Shown here piece by piece: positions 52,786 to 64,000 of a DNA stretch of 64,000 bases. The notes below the pieces were generated by a model, which ran no database searches, was not told the DNA's origin, and saw only the letters and a program-made list of their open reading frames with translations. The position numbers and the translations under genes were made by a program. The stretch lies in the NCBI GenBank assembly GCA_023300375.1, contig JALZWO010000055.1, positions 1-64,000 of the forward strand, given 5' to 3'. This DNA comes from Granulosicoccus sp. (GTDB lineage: Bacteria; Pseudomonadota; Gammaproteobacteria; Granulosicoccales; Granulosicoccaceae). Position 1 is the first letter of the stretch. Each line of letters starts with the position of its first letter.

Positions 52786-54788
52786 GATTCGAATTCTATA
52801 ATAATGTCGTCAACAGCTAAGCTTGCTCCTGCACTCGCTACGATGTTGGCAACGGTGCCATTAACAGCAGCCGTTAAGGTATTTTCCATTTTCATCGCTT
52901 CAATCACTGCCAAATCCTGCCCTGCAGTGACTTTATCTCCCTTGTCAACCATCACCTTCATCAGTAGACCTGGCATGGGTGATAAAAGGAACTTGGACAT
53001 ATCTTTTGATTCCTTCACTGGCATGTGGTGCATCAACTTGGCCACGTGCGGATCGACTACGCGGAACTGTCGTACTGAGCCACCCTGTGTTAACTGCCAT
53101 TGATTGCCTAAGCGCTGTGTTTCTACGCGAACCTCGATGCCATCAATAAATCCATGAAACAGCCAGTCTCCTGGTGCCCAATTGGTGTCGATGCCTGTTA
53201 GGCGGTTCATGCTCACATTGATCTGTTCGCCGGAGGTGAATACACACAAGTGATCGCCGAGTGATTCATCGGTGTCAGTGTGATCAAGGCTAGCCATAAC
53301 CGATGAGGTTGCCAATGCAGGGGAATTAACAACTTGCCTGTCGCGAAGACGCGTGCGCCATTCAATCCACGCAGCCACCATGGGCATAACTTCGACTGTT
53401 TCACTAGCGTACTGTGTGCTGTCGAATCCATCCGGAAAATGATCTTCGATAAAGCGAGTGGTTAGATTGCCGCTTTGTAGTTCATGGTGTGCAAACAGTG
53501 CAGATAAAAAGGGCAAATTACTTTGAACGCCTTTGATGCGGTAAGAGTCGATGGCTGCTTGCATGTGCTCAATCGCTTGCATTCGATCTGGCGCCCAAGT
53601 CACTAATTTGGCAATCATTGGGTCGTAAAACATGGAAATCTCACCACCTGCATCAATGCCTGTGTCGATACGTGTGTAGGCGCCGTTTTTAGCCTCCGAG
53701 GTATCAGGTGGCGCGTAGTGAGTGATTCTGCCAGTTGAAGGCAGAAACCCTCGATCTGGATCTTCGGCATAAACACGAGCTTCAAATGACCAACCGTTAA
53801 TACGCACATCGGCTTGTGTAAGCGGTAGCGGTTGTCCATCAGCCACATGAATCATGAGTTCTACAAGATCAACTCCAGTGATGCACTCTGTTACAGGGTG
53901 TTCAACCTGAAGCCGAGTATTCATTTCCAGAAAGTAAAAATTCTGTTGCGCATCAACAATAAATTCGACAGTGCCCGCTGATTGGTAATCGACCGACTTG
54001 GCTAGCGCTACTGCTTGTTCTCCCATAGCTTTGCGAGTGTCTTCACTGATGAACGATGAAGGTGCTTCTTCGATGACTTTCTGGTGCCGTCGCTGTATGG
54101 AGCACTCACGTTCGCCAAGGTAGACGCAGTTTCCGTGAGCATCGCCAATCAATTGAATTTCGATATGGCGGGGCTGTTCAATAAATTTTTCGACGAATAC
54201 GCGATCATCTCCAAACGCATTGCGAGCCTCGTTTTGTGCAGCGATAAATCCGTCTTTCACTTGTTCCAGAGTTTCGGCAACACGCATGCCTTTGCCACCC
54301 CCGCCCGCTGATGCTTTGAGCATAACTGGGCAGCCGATCTTGCTTGCAGCTTCATAGGCCTCATCGGCGTCCGCCATGGCATCTGGGCTGCCTGGTACGG
54401 TATTTACACCAGTGCTTTCTGCCAGTTTTTTCGACTCGATTTTGTCGCCCATTATTTCAATGGCGCGAGTACCTGGACCAATAAATACAATGCCTGCTTC
54501 TGCGAGTGCTCTAGCGAATGCCGCATTCTCTGAAAGAAAACCGAAGCCAGGGTGAACTGCATCTGCACCGGTTTGTTTTACTGCACTGAGGATGTTATCG
54601 ATGCGCAGGTAGCTGTCAGCTGAGGCGTTTGTGCCAATGCGCACGGCTTCATCGGCTTGCCTAACGTGGAGCGCGTTTGCGTCTGCATCTGAATACACAG
54701 CAACGGTAGCTATGCCTAATTGCTTGGCCGTACGAATGACACGACAAGCAATTTCTCCACGATTTGCTATGAGTATTTTTTTAATCAT
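52782..54788 (-). CDS. pccA: Propionyl-CoA (acyl-CoA) carboxylase, biotin-containing alpha subunit
   Basis: Carries biotin carboxylase and biotin carrier functions, and carboxylates propionyl-CoA together with PccB. The biotin carboxylase opens MIKKILIANRGEIACRVIRTAKQLGI, contains the ATP-grasp loop KASAGGGGKGMRVA and EMNTRLQVEHPVTECITGVDLVELM. The BCCP domain at the end has the biotinylated lysine in VIEAMKMENTLTA. Length is 668 aa from ATG 54788. The upstream extension to 54908 in the ORF track is unsupported. The BT linker between the two halves is compatible with a propionyl rather than acetyl enzyme, as is linkage to mce. Confidence 0.94.
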   Translation of the reverse strand: MIKKILIANRGEIACRVIRTAKQLGIATVAVYSDADANALHVRQADEAVRIGTNASADSYLRIDNILSAVKQTGADAVHPGFGFLSENAAFARALAEAGIVFIGPGTRAIEIMGDKIESKKLAESTGVNTVPGSPDAMADADEAYEAASKIGCPVMLKASAGGGGKGMRVAETLEQVKDGFIAAQNEARNAFGDDRVFVEKFIEQPRHIEIQLIGDAHGNCVYLGERECSIQRRHQKVIEEAPSSFISEDTRKAMGEQAVALAKSVDYQSAGTVEFIVDAQQNFYFLEMNTRLQVEHPVTECITGVDLVELMIHVADGQPLPLTQADVRINGWSFEARVYAEDPDRGFLPSTGRITHYAPPDTSEAKNGAYTRIDTGIDAGGEISMFYDPMIAKLVTWAPDRMQAIEHMQAAIDSYRIKGVQSNLPFLSALFAHHELQSGNLTTRFIEDHFPDGFDSTQYASETVEVMPMVAAWIEWRTRLRDRQVVNSPALATSSVMASLDHTDTDESLGDHLCVFTSGEQINVSMNRLTGIDTNWAPGDWLFHGFIDGIEVRVETQRLGNQWQLTQGGSVRQFRVVDPHVAKLMHHMPVKESKDMSKFLLSPMPGLLMKVMVDKGDKVTAGQDLAVIEAMKMENTLTAAVNGTVANIVASAGASLAVDDIIIEFES

Positions 54789-54837
54789 GAGAATTTTTGA
54801 CTCAATGCGGGAGCTGAAGTACTTTTCAGATAAGTGT

Positions 54838-56370
54838 TCAAAGCGGAATGTTGTTGTGTTTTTTCCAAGGATTTTCCAGTTTCTTGCTACTGAGCATGTC
54901 CAAATCACGGCATATATGTGCCCTGGTGCTTTGCGGTCGAATCACATCATCGATAAAGCCTAAGCTGCCAGCGACGAATGGGTTAGCAAATTTCTCGCGG
55001 TATTCTGCGGTACGGGCTTCTATGCGTTCAGGGTCGTCTTTATCAGCACGGAAAATGATCTCCACGGCGCCCTTTGGACCCATGACGGCAATTTCTGCAC
55101 TAGGGTAGGCATAGTTGACATCACCACGTAAATGTTTGGACGCCATAACATCGTAGGCACCACCGTAAGCCTTGCGCGTGATGATAGTAATTTTTGGCAC
55201 GGTGGCCTCACCGTAAGCAAACAAGAGTTTGGCGCCGTGTTTAATGATGCCGCCATACTCTTGAGCGGTGCCTGGAAGAAAGCCAGGTACATCGACGAAG
55301 GTAACTATAGGGATACTGAACGCATCGCAAAAACGCACGAACCGGGCAGCTTTGCGACTCGCATTGATATCAAGGCACCCAGCAAGCACCATAGGTTGGT
55401 TTGCTACAAAACCAACAGTGTCGCCGTTCATTCGTCCAAAACCTACGACGATGTTGGCTGCAAACTCAGCTTGTATTTCGAAGAAGTCTTCTTCATCACA
55501 AACGCGGGATACCAGTTCTCGAACATCGTAGGGCAGATTAGGGTTTTCTGGTATTAGATTATCCAATGCCGGAATTTGTCTCGCAGCACTGTCCATGGTC
55601 TGACGTTTAGGTGCAGGTTCCCGATTATTTGGTGGCAAGAAATGCATGAATCGTCGGACTTGCATTAACGTGTCGATGTCGTTGTCATAAGCACCGTCGG
55701 CAACACTGCTTTTAGTGGTGTGCGTACCGGCACCTCCCAGCTCCTCTTGGGTCACCTCTTCATGCGTCACTGTTTTAACCACCTCGGGGCCGGTAACAAA
55801 CATGTACGAGCTATCACGCACCATAAAGATGAAATCGGTCATGGCTGGGGAGTAGACAGCACCGCCTGCACACGGTCCCATGACCAGAGAAATCTGCGGT
55901 ACCACACCTGAGGCAAGCACGTTTTTCTGGAAGACATCGGCGTAGCCACCCAGCGAGGCAACACCCTCTTGAATACGTGCCCCACCTGAATCGTTGATGC
56001 CAATGACCGGTGCCTGAACCTTCATGGCGTGATCCATGACTTTGCATATCTTGCGCGCATGGGCGGCCGACAACGATCCTCCAAGAACGGTGAAGTCCTG
56101 GCTAAAAGCGAATACTAATCTGCCATCAATACGTCCGTAGCCAATAACGACCCCGTCGCCAGGTACTCGATTGTCTTGCATGCCGAAGTCGTGGCAGTCG
56201 TGTTCCACGAACATGTCCCATTCACGAAATGTGTGCGGGTCGAACAACACCGCAAGTCGTTCTCGTGCTGTCAGCTTGCCTTTGCTGTGCTGTGCATCGA
56301 CGCGCTTAGGTCCTCCACCGGCAAGGGCGGCTTTTCGCTTTTCATCCAGTCTAGTATCTATCGAACTCAT
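54838..56370 (-). CDS. pccB: Propionyl-CoA carboxylase, beta (carboxyltransferase) subunit
   Basis: Transfers the carboxyl group from biotin to propionyl-CoA. The 510-aa sequence shows [27 protein letters not shown], the oxyanion regions ([24 protein letters not shown] and [53 protein letters not shown]) and the C-terminal [20 protein letters not shown]. These match PccB and related acyl-CoA carboxylase beta chains. It is the first gene of pccB-pccA-mce-ccmI and completes, with mutAB, the conversion of propionyl-CoA to succinyl-CoA. 49 nt separate it from pccA. Confidence 0.95.
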   Translation of the reverse strand: MSSIDTRLDEKRKAALAGGGPKRVDAQHSKGKLTARERLAVLFDPHTFREWDMFVEHDCHDFGMQDNRVPGDGVVIGYGRIDGRLVFAFSQDFTVLGGSLSAAHARKICKVMDHAMKVQAPVIGINDSGGARIQEGVASLGGYADVFQKNVLASGVVPQISLVMGPCAGGAVYSPAMTDFIFMVRDSSYMFVTGPEVVKTVTHEEVTQEELGGAGTHTTKSSVADGAYDNDIDTLMQVRRFMHFLPPNNREPAPKRQTMDSAARQIPALDNLIPENPNLPYDVRELVSRVCDEEDFFEIQAEFAANIVVGFGRMNGDTVGFVANQPMVLAGCLDINASRKAARFVRFCDAFSIPIVTFVDVPGFLPGTAQEYGGIIKHGAKLLFAYGEATVPKITIITRKAYGGAYDVMASKHLRGDVNYAYPSAEIAVMGPKGAVEIIFRADKDDPERIEARTAEYREKFANPFVAGSLGFIDDVIRPQSTRAHICRDLDMLSSKKLENPWKKHNNIPL

Positions 56371-57226
<856 letters not shown>

Positions 57227-57355
57227 TCGTCTGCGGTTGCACGCAAGCTGGTTGCTGTAACGGAAGCTCCCGTTCGCGATCTACCAGCAGAAAGCGACCA
57301 GTAACAGCCAACCTAAGCACCCAGAAACCTTAATATTAAATGAGCTTTTTCGAAT

Positions 57356-58825
57356 TTGTTTGATCGCCCGGATAGTGGCGACAGGGCGCTACTTGTTCAT
57401 ATAGACACTAGCAACTGGCGACGAAATAACGCAGCTTCAGGTGCGGCCGCGCATGCAAATTCTGCAGGTAAGACCCAGCGAATGCCCTTCGCTGATCCTG
57501 CTAAAACCCGCACGTTTATTGACATAGAAGACGATCGGGCGGAGTTTGTAGAACTCGCGCGCTCGGCAGGGCTTACTGTGCTTGACACCATAGTGGGTAG
57601 CAGCTCAAAACCTGTCGCGCGACACTTTATCGGCTCGGGCAAAATAGAAGAAATAAAGGTGGCTTTAAACCACCATGAGGCCGACGTTGTCTTGTTTGGA
57701 CAGACCCTTACGCCCAGTCAAGAGCGCAACCTAGAGCGCGAACTCAGCGTCAGGGTGCTCGATCGTAACAGCCTTATTCTTGATATTTTTGCCCAGAGAG
57801 CCCGTACTTTTGAGGGCAAGCTGCAAGTGGAATTGGCGCAACTGGTACATCTATCCACAAGGCTTGTCAGGGGATGGACGCATCTGGAGCGACAAAAAGG
57901 CGGCATCGGCCTTCGCGGTCCGGGTGAGACCCAGTTGGAAACGGATCGCCGTTTGCTCAATGAGCGGGTTCGAGTACTGAAAAAACGATTGACAAAAGTG
58001 CGCCAGCAGCGCGAGCAGGGAAGAAGCCAGCGCGGTAAGTCTGGAATAAGCACTGTTGCTGTTGTCGGATATACTAATGCTGGTAAATCGACATTGTTCA
58101 ACCGAATCACCGACGAAACCGTCTATGCGGCGGATCAGTTATTTGCAACGCTAGACCCAACACTACGGCGACTGGAGCTTGACGGCGGTGTGTCGGCGGT
58201 TTTGGCGGATACGGTCGGGTTTATACGTGACCTGCCTCATGAGCTTGTTGATGCATTTCGGTCGACGTTAACCGAAACTCTTGAGGCCGACCTATTGCTA
58301 CATGTTGTTGACCACAGCGATGCCGAAAGAGAGCAACGTCGAGACGAAGTTGATAAAGTGTTGCTTGGAATTGGGGCACAGAACGTGCCTCAACTTATGG
58401 TTTTTAATAAGATCGACTTAACAGGTCACAGCGTAACAGTTGAGCGTTCAGAGGCTGGTGATGCTCAGGCAGTATGGGTTTCTGCGATCAAGGGCGACGG
58501 CATTGCGTTGCTTCGCCAGCTTATTGGCGAACGATTGAGTGCAGAGCGCATTACCGGCTGGCTAAAGTTGCTGCCGTCGCAAGGCAGACTTCGAGCTAGA
58601 CTGTATAGTGCGTTGGCTGTACAAGAAGAGGTTGTTCTTGAGGACGGTTGTGCACAGATTAAGATAGACATGGATTCGGTGGAATTTGCTCGGCTGGGCA
58701 GGGAATATCGGTTCAATTTAGAAGACATAGTTAGTCACATAGCCCCCGATCGGGAGTCGTTGGATTCGTCCGACGCCAACACGATCGGGCTTAATTCAAT
58801 CGCCGGAACATCGGCAACGGAGTAA
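57356..58825 (+). CDS. hflX: Ribosome-associated GTPase HflX
   Basis: GTPase that splits stalled or heat-damaged ribosomes. The N-terminal HflX domain (TVLDTIVGSSSKPVARHFIGSGKIEEIKVALNHHEADVVLFGQTLTPSQERNLERELSVRVLDRNSLILDIFAQRARTFEGKLQVELAQL) is followed by GIGLRGPGETQLETDRRLL, the G1 motif VGYTNAGKSTLFN, G3 DTVGFIRDLPHELVDAF and G4 NKIDL. At 489 aa it has an N-terminal extension of about 50 residues compared with E. coli HflX. The start is a TTG at 57356 with little ribosome-site support, so a later start is possible. It ends 8 nt before hflK. Confidence 0.93.
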   Translation: MFDRPDSGDRALLVHIDTSNWRRNNAASGAAAHANSAGKTQRMPFADPAKTRTFIDIEDDRAEFVELARSAGLTVLDTIVGSSSKPVARHFIGSGKIEEIKVALNHHEADVVLFGQTLTPSQERNLERELSVRVLDRNSLILDIFAQRARTFEGKLQVELAQLVHLSTRLVRGWTHLERQKGGIGLRGPGETQLETDRRLLNERVRVLKKRLTKVRQQREQGRSQRGKSGISTVAVVGYTNAGKSTLFNRITDETVYAADQLFATLDPTLRRLELDGGVSAVLADTVGFIRDLPHELVDAFRSTLTETLEADLLLHVVDHSDAEREQRRDEVDKVLLGIGAQNVPQLMVFNKIDLTGHSVTVERSEAGDAQAVWVSAIKGDGIALLRQLIGERLSAERITGWLKLLPSQGRLRARLYSALAVQEEVVLEDGCAQIKIDMDSVEFARLGREYRFNLEDIVSHIAPDRESLDSSDANTIGLNSIAGTSATE

Positions 58826-58833
58826 ATACCCTT

Positions 58834-60057
58834 ATGGCTTGGAATGAGCCAGGTGGAAACGACAACGATCCTTGGGGCAACCGAAACAAAAATAACGGTG
58901 GCCCGCCGGATCTTGACGAAGTGATAAAAAATGTGAAGAACTGGTTCAACCAGCTGACAGGCGGCCAAGGTGGTGGTGGCCCTAACAGCGGTGGCGGTTC
59001 TGGTCAGATTCCCGGTGGTGGCTTTGGACAAAGCCTCGGTGGAAAAGGTATCGGTGCTATCGCGGGTATTCTCGGCATTTTGTGGCTGGCGACTGGTGTT
59101 TTCGTTATTCAGCCTGCCCAAGCAGGTGTGATCACGCAGTTTGGTGCGTTTGTCAGAACAACAGCGCCGGGGCCGCATTGGCACTTGCCATGGCCTTTCC
59201 AATCGGTCGAAAAGGTTGACGTAGAAGAGATCCGCAGCACAAAATTGACTAACCAACTGATCCTCACCCAGGATGAGAACATCGTCGACATCGATCTTGC
59301 GGTCCAATACAACATCAAGAACGCAGAAGATTATCTGTTCAACGTGCGCAGCCCAGATCGCACACTTGAGGAGGTAGTGGAGAGTGCAGTTCGCGAGGTT
59401 ATTGGTGCAACCACTCTCGAATCCGTAATCACGACGGGCAGGGACGAGGTTTGGAATACCACCGCTACGAGCTTGCAAGATGTGCTTGATGTTTACGAAG
59501 CCGGTATTTTTATCACTGCGGTCAATCTGGAACGAGCTCAGCCACCTGAACAAGTGCAGGCTGCTTTTTCTGACGCCATAAAAGCCCGAGAAGACAAGCA
59601 GCGATTTATTAATGAGGCGCAGGCCTACAGTAATGAGGTTCTTCCTCGTGCGCGTGGTGATGCACAGCGAGCTCTTGAAGAGTCTGAAGCCTACAAAACC
59701 CGAGTAGAGCAAGCAGCGTTGGGTGAATCTGAGCGTTTCAAGTCGTTACTGATCGAATACACCAAGGCGCCGGAAGTCACCAGAGAGCGGCTTTATCTTG
59801 AGGCGATGGAAACGGTCATGAGCAACACCAGCAAAGTGATGGTGGATAGCAAAGCCGGTGGTAACAGTCTCATGTACTTGCCCATTGATCAGCTGGTCAA
59901 CCAGAACCGGTCCAATCCAAGCAACAATACGCTGAGTGGAGATTCACCTTTGAACAGTGGGAGTAATGATTCTCCTAGGTTCTCAGATCTACCCCGTGAA
60001 GTGACAATACCCAATCGTGAAGAACTTCGTTCACGTGCCAGAGGAGCTCTGCGATGA
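58834..60057 (+). CDS. hflK: FtsH-modulating membrane protein HflK
   Basis: SPFH/band-7 protein that with HflC cages and regulates the FtsH protease. An N-terminal cytoplasmic part is strikingly rich in glycine, asparagine and proline (about residues 1-70), then comes the single membrane helix IAGILGILWLATGVFVIQPAQAG, followed by the band-7 domain (FGAFVRTTAPGPHWHLPWPFQSVEKVDVEEIRSTKLT, NVRSPDRTLEEVVESAVREVIGATTLESVITTGRDEV) and the coiled coil. Length 407 aa is normal. Its stop overlaps the hflC ATG (ATGA), as in most Gammaproteobacteria. Confidence 0.96.
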   Translation: MAWNEPGGNDNDPWGNRNKNNGGPPDLDEVIKNVKNWFNQLTGGQGGGGPNSGGGSGQIPGGGFGQSLGGKGIGAIAGILGILWLATGVFVIQPAQAGVITQFGAFVRTTAPGPHWHLPWPFQSVEKVDVEEIRSTKLTNQLILTQDENIVDIDLAVQYNIKNAEDYLFNVRSPDRTLEEVVESAVREVIGATTLESVITTGRDEVWNTTATSLQDVLDVYEAGIFITAVNLERAQPPEQVQAAFSDAIKAREDKQRFINEAQAYSNEVLPRARGDAQRALEESEAYKTRVEQAALGESERFKSLLIEYTKAPEVTRERLYLEAMETVMSNTSKVMVDSKAGGNSLMYLPIDQLVNQNRSNPSNNTLSGDSPLNSGSNDSPRFSDLPREVTIPNREELRSRARGALR

Positions 60058-60935
60058 ACAAACTTGCCAATCCATTGGTAATGATCGGTGCAGCGTTAGT
60101 TTTGCTGCTCGGCAGTACCATGATATTCACGGTTAGCGAACGTGAGCGAGCGATCAAATTGTTTCTTGGTGAAATCACTGAGGCCGATTACCAGCCAGGT
60201 CTGCACTTCAAGCTACCTTTGCTCGAGCAAGTTTACAAATTCGATAGGAGAATACTGACACTCGATGTCCAGCCTGAGCGAGTACTGACCAACGAGAAGA
60301 AGAACGTTATGGTCGACTCTTTCGTGAAGTGGAAAATTTCTGACTCAGAGGCGTTCTACACGCGTCTGGGTGGTATTGAGTCCAGAGCAAATAGTCGTCT
60401 TACACAATTTGTGCGTGAAGGTGTGAAGGATGCTTTTGGTCGGCGAACAATTCAAGAAGTTGTAGCTTCTGCGCGCTCTACTTTGCGTGAAGAGATTCAA
60501 GCGTCCGTTAATCTCCAAGCTTCGAGTTTGGGCATCGACATCATTGACGTTCGCATCAAAAAAGTCGAACTGCCTGACGACGTGCGTGAATCGGTGTACC
60601 AGAGAATGGAAAAGGATAGAGCGCAGATCGCACGTGGTATCCGTTCTGAGGGCGAAGAGCAAGCCAAAATCATCCGAGCAACGGCTGATCGAGCCAGAGA
60701 AGAGCTTTTGGCCAGAGCGTATGCGACAGCAGAGCAAACGCGCGGTGTGGGCGACGCGGAAAGCACGCGTATTTACGCAGAGGCCTACACTCAGGACCCT
60801 GAGTTTTATAGCTTGTATCGAAGTTTGAGTGCTTACCGATCAGCTTTTAGTGGCGGTGGTGATGTATTGCTGCTAGACCCTAGTTCGGAGTTCTTCAGGT
60901 ACTTCAACGGCCCGAGCCAAGGTACAAATCCTTAG
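60054..60935 (+). CDS. hflC: FtsH-modulating membrane protein HflC
   Basis: Partner of HflK in the periplasm-facing band-7 complex around FtsH. An N-terminal helix (PLVMIGAALVLLLGSTMIFTVSERERA) anchors it. The band-7 domain includes FKLPLLEQVYKFDRRILTLDVQPERVLTNEKKNVMVDSFVKWKI and the coiled coil SVYQRMEKDRAQIARGIRSEGEEQAKIIRATADRAREELLARAYATAEQTRGVGDAESTRIYAEAYTQDPEFYSLYRSLSAY. The final DPSSEFFRYF motif is typical. 293 aa is slightly shorter than E. coli HflC. Translationally coupled to hflK. Confidence 0.96.
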   Translation: MNKLANPLVMIGAALVLLLGSTMIFTVSERERAIKLFLGEITEADYQPGLHFKLPLLEQVYKFDRRILTLDVQPERVLTNEKKNVMVDSFVKWKISDSEAFYTRLGGIESRANSRLTQFVREGVKDAFGRRTIQEVVASARSTLREEIQASVNLQASSLGIDIIDVRIKKVELPDDVRESVYQRMEKDRAQIARGIRSEGEEQAKIIRATADRAREELLARAYATAEQTRGVGDAESTRIYAEAYTQDPEFYSLYRSLSAYRSAFSGGGDVLLLDPSSEFFRYFNGPSQGTNP

Positions 60936-60962
60936 CACGACCATTGGGCTTTGCCCCGCAAT

Positions 60963-61074
60963 TGGCCAAGTCTGAGCGCTCGATAGAAAGTCGCCTGTCC
61001 GAATAATCGCTATTCTCGGACAGGCTTCTATCAACGCTTGCAGTTGTTTGCGTTTAGCTGGCCAAGCCTGAGCG
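60963..61074. other. Long hairpin flanked by direct repeats after hflC
   Basis: A hairpin of GCCTGTCCGA / TCGGACAGGC (60993-61002 with 61016-61025) extends outward past a four-base bulge by GATAGAA / TTCTATC. On its two sides lie near-identical direct copies of TGGCCAAGTCTGAGCG (60963-60978; 61059-61074, one difference). Together they fill most of the 272-bp gap before the DUF2065 gene. No T-run follows, so termination is uncertain. Confidence 0.55.
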
Positions 61075-61207
61075 ACTCGGTCCCAGTCGTGCCTCCGTGC
61101 GATTCCCTAGCTGCCTTTTTGGCGCTGCAGCTCCCCCAGGGCAATATACTGTTGCTTTATGGTGCCGTCCTTAATTAATTCCATCAACGCTTTTTTGCCG
61201 GTGCCCT

Positions 61208-61393
61208 ATGCTTGTAGAAATTTTTACAGCGATTTGCCTCGTATTGGTGCTGGAAGGCATCTTGCCGTTCCTAAGTCCCAACCTATACAAAGCATCTGTG
61301 CGCTCAATGCTCGATTTACCCGATAGACAGCTGCGCATTGCCGGCTTGTCGAGTATGATTGTCGGTGTCTTAGTCCTCGCCATAGTGCGCTGA
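61208..61393 (+). CDS. DUF2065 (YjeT-like) small membrane protein
   Basis: 61-aa inner-membrane protein with two helices (FTAICLVLVLEGILPFL and GLSSMIVGVLVLAIV) joined by SPNLYKASVRSMLDLPDRQLRIA, exactly the DUF2065/YjeT pattern. Homologues sit between hflC and purA in many Gammaproteobacteria. Function is unknown. ATG at 61208 follows GGTGCC. The hisZ GTG begins 13 nt after its stop. Confidence 0.9.
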   Translation: MLVEIFTAICLVLVLEGILPFLSPNLYKASVRSMLDLPDRQLRIAGLSSMIVGVLVLAIVR

Positions 61394-61406
61394 AGCTGAA
61401 CTTCTT

Positions 61407-64000
<2,594 letters not shown>

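Noticed and set aside
54789-54908. N-terminal extension of PccA
   Set aside because: The added 40 residues overlap pccB and look unlike a biotin carboxylase start. ATG 54788 begins exactly with the conserved IKKILIANRGEIA.

Overview
The window reads as a continuous chromosomal segment of a Gammaproteobacterium, probably a free-living (perhaps marine) aerobic heterotroph. The strongest taxonomic clue is the right end, where hfq-hflX-hflK-hflC-yjeT(DUF2065)-hisZ-purA follow one another as in many Gammaproteobacteria. The hrcA-grpE-dnaK-dnaJ block, a CcmI-type cytochrome c maturation factor, a CtaA/Cox15 haem A synthase and small DUF2288/DUF2959 proteins agree with this. I cannot name a genus from sequence alone. 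No rRNA, tRNA, CRISPR array or transposase was recognised.

Region by region. (1) 1-4.0 kb: a Cache-HAMP histidine kinase cut by the window edge, then a large protein with a RelA/SpoT-like HD hydrolase domain but no visible synthetase domain. (2) 4.2-15.8 kb: a formate dehydrogenase locus. An excisionase-type HTH/molybdate-binding-like regulator and FdhD run leftward. DUF3305, DUF3306, a four-cluster ferredoxin-like protein, a TorD-like chaperone, a tiny Tat-signal protein, FdhA (cysteine type), FdhB, a cytochrome b subunit and an unrecognised protein run rightward. (3) 15.9-23.2 kb: cNMP-patatin protein, LysE exporter, DUF3047, haem A synthase, ComEA-like HhH protein, apt, DUF2959 lipoprotein, DUF2288. 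(4) 23.1-27.8 kb: mutA-mutB-meaB, methylmalonyl-CoA mutase and its GTPase. The other half of the propionate route (pccB-pccA-mce) lies at 52.4-56.4 kb, so the window encodes the whole propionyl-CoA to succinyl-CoA path in two separate operons. (5) 27.9-37.8 kb: a gamma-glutamyltransferase-like enzyme, a small unknown, a stand-alone MnmC2-like oxidase overlapping ispG, and the heat-shock block hrcA-grpE-dnaK-dnaJ, whose intergenic gaps carry conspicuous dyads. (6) 37.9-46.8 kb: an accessory uptake/catabolism region with ugpBAEC (glycerol-3-phosphate-type ABC importer), an enolase-superfamily sugar-acid enzyme, pirin, a group II PLP decarboxylase and a sorbitol-dehydrogenase-like SDR.

(7) 46.8-50.5 kb is the most unusual stretch. 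It holds a solute-binding-protein pseudogene with two frameshifts and a nonsense codon, a 15-unit octamer tandem array made of two ordered sequence variants, and a chemoreceptor pseudogene with three in-frame stops and one frameshift. Several perfect inverted repeats flank them. This looks like an eroding sensory locus. (8) 50.5-64 kb returns to ordinary chromosomal genes: a DUF1127 protein, ccmI, mce-pccA-pccB, a 610-bp gene-free gap, and the hfq-to-purA cluster, with purA cut at the right edge.

I did not find a clearly new multi-gene system. The best candidates for something undescribed are the duplicated HD-fold SpoT-like protein next to the histidine kinase, the cloverleaf-like intergenic element between dnaK and dnaJ, and the ordered octamer array between two decayed sensory genes.
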